Below, in pieces: positions 51,120 through 59,902 of a DNA stretch of 64,000 nt. The translations under genes were made by a program, and so were the position numbers. The first letter of the stretch is position 1, and each line of letters starts with the position of its first letter. Below the pieces are notes generated by a model. That model did not search any database, was not told the origin of the DNA, and saw only the letters and a list, made by a program, of their open reading frames with translations. This stretch comes from Streptomyces sp. NBC_01451 (GTDB lineage: Bacteria; Actinomycetota; Actinomycetes; Streptomycetales; Streptomycetaceae): assembly GCF_036227485.1 (NCBI RefSeq), contig NZ_CP109479.1, positions 7,564,001-7,628,000 on the forward strand, read 5' to 3'.

Positions 51120-52290
51120 TCCGGCGGTGGGGCGGCGGACGTTCGTCGTGGGGGCGGGGGCCGCGCTGATCAACGGAGCCGGCGTCGCCCAGCCCGCCCA
51201 TGCGGACGTCGGCCTGGAGTCGGCCGTCGTCGACGGTCCGCTGCCCGGCTTCTACCCGGCGCTCAAGGACGAGCTGGACTTCCCGCTCGCCTGGGGCAGA
51301 TCCGGCGTCCGGGACTTCCGGTCCTGGCGTCGGATCGCCCGCGCCAAGGTGGAGGAAACGCTCCTCGTCGAGCCGGACGGCGACGAGACCCCGTACCGCC
51401 CCGAGTTCAGCGCACGTGCCGAAACACCCACCTACACAAGGGAGTTGGTGACTCTCGCCCTCACCCGGTACGAGCCCGTGCGCGGCGCGCTGCTCACCCC
51501 GCACGGCCCCGGCCCCTTCCCCGCCGTACTGCTGCTCCACGACCACGGGGCGAAGTTCGACATCGGGAAGGAGAAGCTGGTCCGGCCCTGGTACGACGAC
51601 ATCCGGCTCGCCTCCGCGCAGGCCTGGGCGGACCGGTACTTCAGTGGACGGTTCGTCGGCGACGAGCTGGCCCGGCGCGGATACGTCGTGCTGGCACTCG
51701 ACGCGCTCGGCTGGGCCGACCGGGGGCCACTCGCCTACGACCAGCAGCAGGCCCTGGCGAGCAACCTGTACAACCTCGGCTCGTCCCTCGCCGGACTCAT
51801 GGCCCGCGAGGACGTACGCGCAGCCCGCTTCCTCGCCGGGCTCGACCGCGTGGACCGGCGACGGGTCGCGGCCGTCGGGTTCTCCATGGGCGCCTACCGG
51901 GCCTGGCAGACCGCCGCGCTCAGCGACGACATCGCCGCCGCGGCCAGTGTCTGCTGGATGACCGGGCTGAAGGAAATGATGGTTCCCGGCAACAACACCC
52001 TGCGCGGCCAGTCCAGTTACCACATGCTCCACCCCGGGCTCGCCCGGCATCTCGACTTCCCCGACGTGGCGAGCATCGCCGCACCCAGGCCGATGCTGTT
52101 CTTCCACGGCGCCCAGGATCCGCTGTTCCCGGCGGAGGGCGTACGCGTGGCCCACGAGAAGCTGCGCGCCGTCTGGCGCTCGCGTCGCGCCGGGGAGCGG
52201 CTGCACACCAGGATCTGGCCGGACCTCGGCCATGTGTTCACCGCACCCATGCAGGACGACGTCTTCTCATGGCTGGACGCCGTCCTGTGA
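51106..52290 (+). CDS. Secreted alpha/beta hydrolase, probable acetyl- or carboxyl-esterase
   Basis: 394 residues with a Tat-like signal (GRRTFVVGAGAALINGAGVA). Alpha/beta-hydrolase fold: oxyanion region LLLHDHGAKFDIG near 145, nucleophile elbow VGFSMGAYRAW near 264, Asp in FHGAQDPLFPAEG near 331 and His in PDLGHVFTAP near 372. Related secreted hydrolases occur in pectin and xylan loci and are thought to remove acyl groups from polysaccharides. Its substrate is not certain. The start overlaps the CE8 stop by 14 bases, so it belongs to the same transcript. Confidence 0.78.
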   Translation: MNGRDPAVGRRTFVVGAGAALINGAGVAQPAHADVGLESAVVDGPLPGFYPALKDELDFPLAWGRSGVRDFRSWRRIARAKVEETLLVEPDGDETPYRPEFSARAETPTYTRELVTLALTRYEPVRGALLTPHGPGPFPAVLLLHDHGAKFDIGKEKLVRPWYDDIRLASAQAWADRYFSGRFVGDELARRGYVVLALDALGWADRGPLAYDQQQALASNLYNLGSSLAGLMAREDVRAARFLAGLDRVDRRRVAAVGFSMGAYRAWQTAALSDDIAAAASVCWMTGLKEMMVPGNNTLRGQSSYHMLHPGLARHLDFPDVASIAAPRPMLFFHGAQDPLFPAEGVRVAHEKLRAVWRSRRAGERLHTRIWPDLGHVFTAPMQDDVFSWLDAVL

Positions 52291-52335
52291 CTTCCGCTCC
52301 ACTCTTCCCCGTTACGACGAAAGGACCCGCACGTC

Positions 52336-53478
52336 ATGCGTCGTATCACTCGTAGTGCCCGTGCCGCCGGCATCAGGAACTCGCTCGTCGCTCTCGCCGT
52401 CACCACCGCCGGGGCCGGCCTCGCGGTACTCCCCACCCCCGCCCAGGCCGCGACCGTGGTCGTCTCCACCTCCGCACAGCTGAGCAGCGCGCTGTCCAGT
52501 GCCACCGCGGGCACCGTCATCCAGGTGCGCGCCGGGACGTACTACCCGACGGCCACCCTCCAGTCGACGGCCAACGGCACGTCCGCCAGCCGCATCTACC
52601 TCCAGCCCTACGGCTCGGAGACGGTCAAGATCGACGGGTCGAACCTGCCCGACGGCGACTGGATCTTCAAGCTGACCGCCGACTACTGGACCGTCTCCGA
52701 CATCACGTTCCAGAACTCGCCGGACAGCGCGGTCGTCTGCCAGTCCTGCGCCTCCACGGTCTGGAGCAACATCAAGACCATCAACGGCGGCGACTCCGGG
52801 TTCACGCTCACCGGCGACAACACCACCAACAACACGGTGAAGAACATCGACTCGTACGGCAACTACGATCCCGCCAACCACGGCGAGAACGCCGACGGCG
52901 TCGCCGTGAAGTTCGGCTCCGGCACCGGCAACCTCATCACCGGCGCCCGTCTCTACAACAACTCGGACGACGGGCTCGACTTCTGGTCCTTCTCCTCGCC
53001 CGTCACCGTCGAGCACACCTGGGCGATGGGCAACGGGAAGAACCGCTGGTCCGACTCGGCGTTCGCGGGCGACGGCAACGGCTACAAGCTGGGCGGCGAC
53101 GGCGAGACCGTGGCCCATGTCGTCAACAACTCGGCCGCCTGGGACAACGCGGGCAACGGCTTCACCGAGAACAGCAACAAGGGCGCCATCGTCATCAACC
53201 GCACCACCGCCTACGCCAACGCCAAGTGGGGCTACTACTTCGCCACCGGCGCGGCCAGGCTGGGCAAGAACCTGGCCGTCGGCAACAGCTCCGGTTCGGT
53301 GAGCAAGGGCTCGTCGGTCACCTCGTCCGGCAACAACTGGGACTCCGGGATCTCGACCCCGTCCTTCGTGTCCACGAACGCGTCGACCACGTACAACTCC
53401 CGTGCCTCGGACGGGACGTTGCCCGCGACGACGTTCCTGACGACGGGCAGCAGCACGATCGGGTCGACGATGAACTGA
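52336..53478 (+). CDS. Secreted pectate lyase, PL9 family
   Basis: 380 residues with a signal peptide (LVALAVTTAGAGLAVLPT, cut after AQAA). Ten-coil beta-helix lyase: VIQVRAGTYYPTATLQSTAN near 57, then NGGDSGFTLTGDNTTNN, ENADGVAVKFGSGTGN and NNSDDGLDFWSF, whose Asp residues bind calcium in PL9. The terminal stretch STIGSTMN is the same in its paralogue at 57 kb. It is the last gene of the co-directional array and is followed by a strong hairpin. Confidence 0.87.
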   Translation: MRRITRSARAAGIRNSLVALAVTTAGAGLAVLPTPAQAATVVVSTSAQLSSALSSATAGTVIQVRAGTYYPTATLQSTANGTSASRIYLQPYGSETVKIDGSNLPDGDWIFKLTADYWTVSDITFQNSPDSAVVCQSCASTVWSNIKTINGGDSGFTLTGDNTTNNTVKNIDSYGNYDPANHGENADGVAVKFGSGTGNLITGARLYNNSDDGLDFWSFSSPVTVEHTWAMGNGKNRWSDSAFAGDGNGYKLGGDGETVAHVVNNSAAWDNAGNGFTENSNKGAIVINRTTAYANAKWGYYFATGAARLGKNLAVGNSSGSVSKGSSVTSSGNNWDSGISTPSFVSTNASTTYNSRASDGTLPATTFLTTGSSTIGSTMN

Positions 53479-53510
53479 CCTCCGCCGGGGCGAGCCGCGA
53501 GGTGAGCCGG

Positions 53511-53536
53511 GGAGTGCGGTGCGGCTGCCGCACTCC
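53511..53536 (+). terminator. Terminator at the end of the pectin array
   Basis: A 9-bp perfect stem GGAGTGCGG / CCGCACTCC with an 8-base loop, 33 bases after the PL9 stop. Confidence 0.75.
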
Positions 53537-53632
53537 TCAGGCCTCAATGGCTGGTTTCCAACCCCTATGGACTTGATATAGATCAGGCAAAAGGTCTGGC
53601 AACCACCAGGGTGACGCGCGTAGAAACCTGTC

Positions 53633-54427
53633 ATGCATAAGCCATTCCGTTTCGCGACGCTCGCCGTCGCCTGTGCCGTCGCGGGCGCCGCCCTGTACGG
53701 CACCGGCGCGGCCACCGCCGGACAGTCCACGGCGAACTCCACGCACGAGCCCCACAACATCGGGCTCCTGGTCCAGGAGATCGACTCCTACTACGGCACC
53801 ACGCTCGACAGTGCCGGTGTCTACCAGGCCTCCACCACCAGCCCGTACGCCAAGGACCTGGCGCAGATCGAGTCGGCGGCGAAGAAGTACATCGACAAGG
53901 CGGCCCGCAAGGCGCTGCACAAGGGTGAGAAGCCCGCGGTCGTCTTCGACATCGACGACACGCTGCTGCTCTCCCTCGACTACGAGAAGAAGACCAACTA
54001 CACCTACAACTCGGCCACTTGGGCCGACTATGTGGCCAAGGCCGACCGCCCCGCCGTCTTCGGCACGCCCCAGCTGGTCGCCTACGCCAAGGCCAAGGGC
54101 GTCGAGGTGTTCTACAACTCCGGTCTGAAGGAGTCGCAGCGCGCCGCGGCCGTCGCGAACCTGAAGAAGGTCGGCGCCGACATCAACCTCGACGCCGACC
54201 ACATGTTCCTCAAGGACGCGGCCAACCCGCCCGCCTACCTGAGCGCCTGTGCCACGGCCGGCGCCTGGACCTGCACGACCGTGCAGTACAAGTCCGGCAC
54301 CCGCAAGCACATCGAGGACCTCGGGTACGACGTCATCGCCAACTTCGGCGACCAGTACTCGGACCTGGAGGGCGGCTACGCCGACAGGACGTACAAGCTC
54401 CCCAACCCGACGTACTTCGTGAGCTGA
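53633..54427 (+). CDS. Secreted HAD-family acid phosphatase
   Basis: 264 residues with a signal peptide (LAVACAVAGAALYGTGAATA). HAD subfamily IIIB, related to class B and plant vegetative-storage phosphatases: motif I VVFDIDDTLLLS near 104, motif II FYNSGLKES near 161, motif III/IV region GYDVIANFGDQYSDLEGG near 230. It would release phosphate from organic esters outside the cell. No PHO box was seen upstream; TATAGA near 53576 may be the -10. It stops three bases from the convergent GH43 stop. Confidence 0.83.
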   Translation: MHKPFRFATLAVACAVAGAALYGTGAATAGQSTANSTHEPHNIGLLVQEIDSYYGTTLDSAGVYQASTTSPYAKDLAQIESAAKKYIDKAARKALHKGEKPAVVFDIDDTLLLSLDYEKKTNYTYNSATWADYVAKADRPAVFGTPQLVAYAKAKGVEVFYNSGLKESQRAAAVANLKKVGADINLDADHMFLKDAANPPAYLSACATAGAWTCTTVQYKSGTRKHIEDLGYDVIANFGDQYSDLEGGYADRTYKLPNPTYFVS

Positions 54428-54430
54428 GCC

Positions 54431-56680
54431 TCACTTCCCGACCGGTTGGATCGACTCCAGGGTCGGTACGACCGGCAGGATCGCCCCGTCGGCCGCGAAC
54501 CGCATCCGGTCGATGGTGGTCTCCCGGTGCATGCCGTCACCGCCCGCCTTGCCGGGGCCGTTGACGGCGAACCGGTGGTACACCATGTACCAGTCGTCGG
54601 TGCCGGGCACGTTCACCACCGAGTGGTGGCCGGTGGCCCTGATGCCGTACTCGGGGCGCTTGGACAGGATCGTCCCCCGCTCGGTCCACGGGCCGAGCGG
54701 GGACGGTCCGGTCGCGTAGGCGACGTGGTAGTTCTCGCTGCGGGTGTCGTCCTCGGACCACATGAAGTAGTAGGTCCCCTGCCGCTTCACCACGAAGGAA
54801 CCCTCGCGGAAGTTGTCCGGAGTGATGTCCCGCACCTGCGCCGCGTCGAACGACACCATGTCGTCGTTCAGCGGCACGACGTATCCGTGCCCGTTGCCCC
54901 AGTAGAGATACGCCTGGCCGTCGTCGTCCGTGAACACGGCCGGGTCGATCATCTGGCCGCTCAACTGCCCCTTCGCCACCAGGGGTTTGCCGAGCGCGTC
55001 CCTGAACGGGCCCGCCGGGGAGTCGGCCACCGCCACCCCGATCGCCTGCTCGGCGCAGAAGTAGAAGTAGTACTTGCCGTTCCGCTCGGCGATCGCCGGC
55101 GCCCAGGCGTTCCTGTCCGCCCAGGACACATCGGGACCCAGGTCGAGGATCACGCCGTGGTCGGTCCAGTGGACCAGGTCCTTCGACGAGAACGCCTTGA
55201 ACTGCGTGCCGCCCCAGCCCTGGAAGCCGTCGGTGGTCGGGTAGATCCAGTAACGGCCGTCCAGGTACTGGATGTCGGGGTCGGCGTACAGCCCCGGCAG
55301 GACCGGGCTGCGGGTGGGCACGGCCTCGACCGTCCACGTGCGGCGCGTCCCGTCCGCCGCCGTCACCGTGTACTTCTGCGGCTTGCGGAAGTCGCGCCGC
55401 GTACCGGATCCCGGGGTCACCTTCGCGCCCTCGCCCACCCACAACTTAGGAGCCAGGTGGGCCAGTTCGGCGTCCGGACGCATCGGCAGCACGACCTTGG
55501 CGGCGGCCTCCGTGACGACCGCGTACCCCTTCTGCCCACTGGCCGTCGCGTCCACGACGGATGTCGGGGTCTCCGGGTAGGCGGCCAGCAGCCGGTCGTA
55601 CTCCACCTTGGTCACCGGCATCACCGTGCCGTGGCGGGGGCTGGCGGGCAGCTGGTAGTTCGCGGACATGGTCCACTTGCCCGAGTCGAGATCGGTGGTC
55701 TCGAAGGGGACGTACCCGCGACCCCCGTACTCGTCGATGAACAGGTACCACTTGTTCCCGGTGTTGGACTTGAAGACCGTCGGTCCCTCGCCCCGGTCGA
55801 TGGACCCGCTGCCGACGCAGTCGGAGACGAAGTCGTAGGAGGTGTCCGTCAGCGAGGTCGACTTCTCCGCGGTGATGAACTTCGAGCAGGGGCTGGAGGA
55901 GGTGGGGTCCCGCTCGTCCTTCGTGTAGCGGTAGTAGGTCCCCCTGTGCTCCACGACCGTCGAGTCGATCACCGAGTAGCCCGGGTCGTCCCAGACCTTC
56001 GGATCGCTGAAGGTGCGGAAGTCCTTCGTCGTCGCGTACATCATCTTGTTGTACGTCGAGCCGGTGTGCCCGGGGTCGTCGTCGCCGTACAGCTTCGACG
56101 CCCAGAAGACGACGTACGAGCCGAGTTCGCTGTCGTAGTACGCCTCCGGCGCCCAGGTGTTGCCCGCCGAGTCGGGGGAGACCTTCACCAGCCGCTGGTC
56201 GGTCCAGTGGACCAGGTCGGTCGACTCCCAGACCATGATCGACTTGCTGCCGTGGCGCTGGACGTAGTCCCAACTGCCGCTGCTGTTGCGGTACATGCGA
56301 AGGTCGGTCGCGATCATGTAGAACCTGTCGCCCTCGGGGGAGCGGATCACGAACGGGTCGCGCAGGCCCTTCTCACCGGTGGTGGAGGTGAGGACCGGCT
56401 TGCCCGCGTTCAACTCCCGCCAGTGCAATGGGTCGTTGCCGCGGCTGAGGGCGTACCGGATCTGCTCGCCGTCGGCGGTGCCCTCGCCGGTGAAGTAGGC
56501 GAAGAGGTAACCGGCGTACTTCTGGGCGGACTTGGGCTCGGTCTGCTGCTCGTGCTTCTGCTGGGTCACGGGTGGGGCTCCAGAGGCGGCGGGGCTGGGC
56601 GGGGCGGCGAGCAGGGCGAGGAGAAGGGCCGCCAGGGGGATGAGGGGGAGCAGGAGGGTGCGGGCGAGGTGGGGGCGCAT
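54431..56680 (-). CDS. Secreted protein with two GH43-type catalytic domains
   Basis: 749 residues from the ATG at 56680 after AGGATG. Signal peptide rich in Leu and Ala (LLLPLIPLAALLLALLAA). The first propeller (about 50-350) has GLRDPFVIRSPEGDRFYMIA, NTWAPEAYYDSELGSYVVFW and DRGEGPTVFKSNTGNKWYLF. A beta-sandwich linker (about 375-445, ending YTVTAADGTRRTWTVE) follows. The second GH43 (about 455-745) has GLYADPDIQYLDGRYWIYPT, MIDPAVFTDDDGQAYLYWGN and REGSFVVKRQGTYYFMWS. It would remove arabinose or related side chains, with two active sites of perhaps different specificity. Confidence 0.87.
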   Translation of the reverse strand: MRPHLARTLLLPLIPLAALLLALLAAPPSPAASGAPPVTQQKHEQQTEPKSAQKYAGYLFAYFTGEGTADGEQIRYALSRGNDPLHWRELNAGKPVLTSTTGEKGLRDPFVIRSPEGDRFYMIATDLRMYRNSSGSWDYVQRHGSKSIMVWESTDLVHWTDQRLVKVSPDSAGNTWAPEAYYDSELGSYVVFWASKLYGDDDPGHTGSTYNKMMYATTKDFRTFSDPKVWDDPGYSVIDSTVVEHRGTYYRYTKDERDPTSSSPCSKFITAEKSTSLTDTSYDFVSDCVGSGSIDRGEGPTVFKSNTGNKWYLFIDEYGGRGYVPFETTDLDSGKWTMSANYQLPASPRHGTVMPVTKVEYDRLLAAYPETPTSVVDATASGQKGYAVVTEAAAKVVLPMRPDAELAHLAPKLWVGEGAKVTPGSGTRRDFRKPQKYTVTAADGTRRTWTVEAVPTRSPVLPGLYADPDIQYLDGRYWIYPTTDGFQGWGGTQFKAFSSKDLVHWTDHGVILDLGPDVSWADRNAWAPAIAERNGKYYFYFCAEQAIGVAVADSPAGPFRDALGKPLVAKGQLSGQMIDPAVFTDDDGQAYLYWGNGHGYVVPLNDDMVSFDAAQVRDITPDNFREGSFVVKRQGTYYFMWSEDDTRSENYHVAYATGPSPLGPWTERGTILSKRPEYGIRATGHHSVVNVPGTDDWYMVYHRFAVNGPGKAGGDGMHRETTIDRMRFAADGAILPVVPTLESIQPVGK

Positions 56681-56784
56681 GACACATCCTGTGGGAGTGT
56701 GATGGTTTCTGTTGAGTGATCGTCCTCGGAATCTCACCAGCAGGGGGACAGCACGTCAATCGGTGCGGACGGGACCGCTGGGAC

Positions 56785-56799
56785 CGAAAGTCTCGAACG
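56785..56799. promoter_or_regulatory. CGAAAG-type operator-like motif between GH43 and PL9
   Basis: CGAAAGTCTCGAACG is one base from the palindrome CGAAAGTTTCG, a form reported for LacI-family regulators of plant-polysaccharide genes in Streptomyces. It lies in the divergent region and could control both directions. A minus-strand promoter TTGACG-N17-TGAGAT lies nearer to the GH43 gene (about 56715-56760). Confidence 0.4.
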
Positions 56800-56816
56800 C
56801 TTTTGTGCGGACCGGG

Positions 56817-56844
56817 GCAACCCTTTTCGGCCGGGCGGCAACAG
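56817..56844 (+). promoter_or_regulatory. GCAACC-N16-CAACAG element before the second PL9 gene
   Basis: GCAACC (56817-56822) and CAACAG (56839-56844) are separated by 16 bases with CTTTTCGGCCGGGCGG between. The same layout, with CTTTCCCCGCGGGCGG and CGACCA, lies upstream of the PL3 gene. It has the shape of an ECF sigma promoter with -35 GCAACC, followed in both cases by a hairpin. Confidence 0.45.
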
Positions 56845-56851
56845 GACAGCG

Positions 56852-56895
56852 GAGCCGGGCTGCGGTCTCACCTCATCGGGGCCGCAGCCCGGCTC
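56852..56895 (+). promoter_or_regulatory. Long leader hairpin before the second PL9 gene
   Basis: Perfect 14-bp stem GAGCCGGGCTGCGG / CCGCAGCCCGGCTC with a 16-base loop, ending 48 bases before the start codon. It may be an attenuator, an RNA stabiliser, or a protein site. Confidence 0.65.
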
Positions 56896-56943
56896 GCCAG
56901 TCAGGAAGCGAACGCAGTCCCAGCCCCGAGGAAAGGAACGCCC

Positions 56944-58098
56944 GTGCGCATCGGCACCGGCCGCCACCGCAGGAACCGCACCCTCTCCATCGCCGCGGCG
57001 GTGGCCCTCTCCTCGGGTGCGGGCGGCGTCTACCTGGGTCTCTCGCCCGACGGTGCGAGCGCTGCCGGCACCACGGTCACCGTGTCCAGCACCGCCCAGC
57101 TGGAGTCCGCGGTGAGGAACGCGGCGGCCGGCAGCGTCATCCAGGTGCGTGCCGGTACGTACTACCCGACGGCCACCCTCAAGTCGACCGCGAACGGCAC
57201 GAGTTCGGCGCGGATCACGCTCCAGGCGTACGGTGGCGAGAAGGTGAGGATCGACGGCTCGAAGCTGCCCGCCGGGTCCTGGCTGGCCGGCATCTACGGC
57301 GACCACTGGACGGTCCAGAACCTCACCTTCCAGAACTCCCCGGCCCAGGGCTTCGTCGTCACCTCGTCCGTCGGCGGGATCTTCAGGAACCTCGTCACCG
57401 CCCGCAACGGCGACTCCGGTTTCACCCTGCGGGGCGACGGCACCAGCGACAACCTCGTGCAGAACCTGGACAGTTACCTCAACTACGACCCCGCGGCCCA
57501 TGGCCAGAACGCCGACGGCCTGGCCATCAAGTTCGGCTCCGGCACCGGCAACAGGATCACCGGAGCGCGCCTCTACGACAACGCGGACGACGGGCTCGAC
57601 CTCTGGCAGTTCTCCACCCCCGTCACCGTCGAGCACAGTTGGGCCTTCGGCAACGGCAGGAACCGCTGGAACGACTCCGCGTTCGAGGGGAACGGCAACG
57701 GCTTCAAGCTGGGCGGCGGGGGAGTCTCGGTCGCGCACGTCGTCAACAACAACGCGGCCTGGGACAACAATCTGCACGGGTTCACCGAGAACTCCAACAC
57801 CGGCGCGATCCTGCTCAACCGCAACACGGCCTACGCCAACGCCCAGTCCGGCTTCTACTTCGCCACCGGCAGGGCCCGCCTCGCCAGGAACCTCGCGGTG
57901 AGCAACAAGGGCACCCCGGCCGAGCTGGGCCCGGCCACCGTGTCGGCCGCCGACAACTGGGACAGTGGCGTCCCGGCGCCGGCGCCGAAGTCGAAGGACG
58001 CTACGACCGCGTACGGTGCCCGGCAGCCGAACGGCTCGCTGCCGGCGACCACGTTCCTGACGGTGGACTCGACGGTCATCGGGTCGACCATGAACTGA
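56944..58098 (+). CDS. Secreted pectate lyase, PL9 family (second copy)
   Basis: 384 residues from a GTG at 56944 with AAAGGA seven bases upstream. A Sec signal (TLSIAAAVALSSGAGGVYLG) precedes a beta-helix almost colinear with the lyase at 52.3 kb: VIQVRAGTYYPTATLKSTAN, NGDSGFTLRGDGTSDN, QNADGLAIKFGSGTGNRITG, DNADDGLDLWQFSTPVTVEH. Calcium-site Asp residues are kept. It has its own promoter region with an unusual leader, unlike its operon-borne paralogue. Ends before a bidirectional terminator. Confidence 0.87.
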   Translation: MRIGTGRHRRNRTLSIAAAVALSSGAGGVYLGLSPDGASAAGTTVTVSSTAQLESAVRNAAAGSVIQVRAGTYYPTATLKSTANGTSSARITLQAYGGEKVRIDGSKLPAGSWLAGIYGDHWTVQNLTFQNSPAQGFVVTSSVGGIFRNLVTARNGDSGFTLRGDGTSDNLVQNLDSYLNYDPAAHGQNADGLAIKFGSGTGNRITGARLYDNADDGLDLWQFSTPVTVEHSWAFGNGRNRWNDSAFEGNGNGFKLGGGGVSVAHVVNNNAAWDNNLHGFTENSNTGAILLNRNTAYANAQSGFYFATGRARLARNLAVSNKGTPAELGPATVSAADNWDSGVPAPAPKSKDATTAYGARQPNGSLPATTFLTVDSTVIGSTMN

Positions 58099-58133
58099 CG
58101 TACTGGCGCACCGGCGTGCGCCGCAAGAAGAAC

Positions 58134-58167
58134 GAGTCCCCTGCCGGTCGTCACCGGCAGGGGACTC
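58134..58167. terminator. Bidirectional terminator between PL9 and rhamnogalacturonan lyase genes
   Basis: Perfect 15-bp stem GAGTCCCCTGCCGGT / ACCGGCAGGGGACTC with a CGTC loop, between convergent stops at 58098 and 58188. AAGAAGAACG precedes it. Confidence 0.9.
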
Positions 58168-58187
58168 TCTGACTGGCCGAGGGGGGC

Positions 58188-59870
58188 TCAGGCCAGCAGA
58201 TCCAGGCAGTCGAACGAGGTGCCCGGGCTGAGGAACGCCGTGCCGCTCGAACCACTGACGATGTTGATCTTCAGTACGTTGTACTGACTCGTGTCCGTCT
58301 TCCACGCACTACTAGGGACGCTGTAAGTGATCGTACGGTTGTTCCCTCGATATGAACCCGTCGTGAGCGAGCGCGTCGACGGCTGAGCGGATGCGGAGGG
58401 GACGGCCGACACCCAGTCGTTGACCGTGACGCGCGGGCGCCCGCCCGCGAAGGCGTCCGTCACGCCGATGCGCAGGGTGTGCGCGGCGGCGGCCTGGGCG
58501 GCGGTCAGCTTGAAGTACACGAGGATGCCGTCGTTGACACCGCTCCACATGTACGCCGGGAAGGCCGCCGCCTGCGGGCCGCTGCCGATGGTGACGTTCC
58601 CCGTCCACTTCGCCGCGCGGCCGTCCGACGGATGCGCGTACGTCATCAGCGCGGCGTTCTTGAACTCGCCGGGCGTGCCGTCCCAGTCCCCGAGCCGCCA
58701 GATCGTCTTCGCGGCGGACGGGTCCCCGGTCACGGTGATGCTGTTCAGCGCGGTCGCGCTTCCCGCCCTCACCGTCACCGAGGCGGTGTGCACGGCCAGC
58801 TCACCCTTGTACACGGTCAGCGTGTACGTGCCCGGCAGCATCCCCTTGCAGGAGAAGGCGCCGGTGCCGGCCGCGGCCTTCGCCCAGTACTGGGCGCCCG
58901 CGTTCGCGAAGCCCACGGTGTACGGGTGCTTCGCGTCCATCCCCTTGATGCCGACGCCGGCCACCTTGCCGCGCCCGGCCGCGCCGACCCAGCCCGTGAT
59001 GCCGAGCCCGTCCACCCAGGAGGTGTCGAGGCGGGCGGCGGCGAGGGAGGGCGAGGGGGCGCCGCCGTCCGTGAAGGCGAGGACGTACGGGCCCTGTAGG
59101 CCGAAACGTTCCGGCTCCGTCTGGGCCTCGTTGTAGTGCAGGATCTCGTACAGCCCCGCGCCCTTGTCGTTCGAGTGGCGCAGCAGTGAGCGGTAGAAGG
59201 GGCCGCCGGACGCCTTCTCGTGGTTGGAGCGCACGATCCACAGGCCGACCGAGCCGGTGGTGAAGCCGATGTGGTCGTAGTCGATGACCCGCTTGCCCGA
59301 GTAGTGCTTGGAGTGCGTGGTGCCGTCCGCCCGCTTCCAGACGTCCCCGGCCTCGATGATCCTGTCGGAGGCCTCGATCCAGGAGTCGGAACCCTCGTTC
59401 GGGAACATCCCCGGCCTGAGGCGGACCAGGAAGCGGGTCGCCGTGAAGGAGGCGTCCGCCTTGTTCGTCCACAGGTAGACGTTGTTCTGGCCGCTGCGCG
59501 CCGCGTACCACTGGGTGATCGCCCCGTGCACGACCTTGACCAGGATCGTCGACCCGGACTGCTTCACCGTCACCGTGGACGCGCCGAGCCCCGACTCGAC
59601 GTGCGAGTGCCTGCCGCCGTAGCCCTCGTACTCCTTGCCCCGGTAGACCAGGGAGGTGAGGTCGCCGGTCTTCTTGGAGATCTTGAAGACGAGGGAGGCA
59701 CCCGTGTTGACCACGAAGTTGGAACCGTCGTCGGTGTGGCCGAAACCAGCCGCTGAGGCGGACGACAGCAGACCGCTGCCGGTCGCCACCGCGGCGCCCG
59801 TCCCGGCCACTCCCACCGCCGAAGCGGCCAGCAGCCTGCGGCGACCGATGTTTCTCTTGTGCGTGCTCAC
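58188..59870 (-). CDS. Secreted rhamnogalacturonan lyase, PL4 family
   Basis: 560 residues with a Tat-type signal (NIGRRRLLAASAVGVAGTGA). Three-domain PL4 enzyme: N-terminal supersandwich (about 40-310; SLVFKISKKTGDLTSLVYRG, YDHIGFTTGSVGLWIVRSNH), a fibronectin-like domain (about 315-395; GTGAFSCKGMLPGTYTLTVY), and a C-terminal carbohydrate-binding-like jelly roll (about 400-560; TIWRLGDWDGTPGEF, ending TAFLSPGTSFDCLDLLA). It cleaves the rhamnosyl-galacturonic acid backbone by elimination. It follows the PL3 gene by 32 bases on the same strand, likely one transcript. Confidence 0.88.
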   Translation of the reverse strand: MSTHKRNIGRRRLLAASAVGVAGTGAAVATGSGLLSSASAAGFGHTDDGSNFVVNTGASLVFKISKKTGDLTSLVYRGKEYEGYGGRHSHVESGLGASTVTVKQSGSTILVKVVHGAITQWYAARSGQNNVYLWTNKADASFTATRFLVRLRPGMFPNEGSDSWIEASDRIIEAGDVWKRADGTTHSKHYSGKRVIDYDHIGFTTGSVGLWIVRSNHEKASGGPFYRSLLRHSNDKGAGLYEILHYNEAQTEPERFGLQGPYVLAFTDGGAPSPSLAAARLDTSWVDGLGITGWVGAAGRGKVAGVGIKGMDAKHPYTVGFANAGAQYWAKAAAGTGAFSCKGMLPGTYTLTVYKGELAVHTASVTVRAGSATALNSITVTGDPSAAKTIWRLGDWDGTPGEFKNAALMTYAHPSDGRAAKWTGNVTIGSGPQAAAFPAYMWSGVNDGILVYFKLTAAQAAAAHTLRIGVTDAFAGGRPRVTVNDWVSAVPSASAQPSTRSLTTGSYRGNNRTITYSVPSSAWKTDTSQYNVLKINIVSGSSGTAFLSPGTSFDCLDLLA

Positions 59871-59902
59871 GGCTGCGGGCTCCGTCGTGCTTGAAGGATC
59901 AC

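Noticed and set aside
54446..56719. 757-codon open frame on the plus strand
   Set aside because: Antisense to the double GH43, which has a signal peptide and two sets of family motifs.
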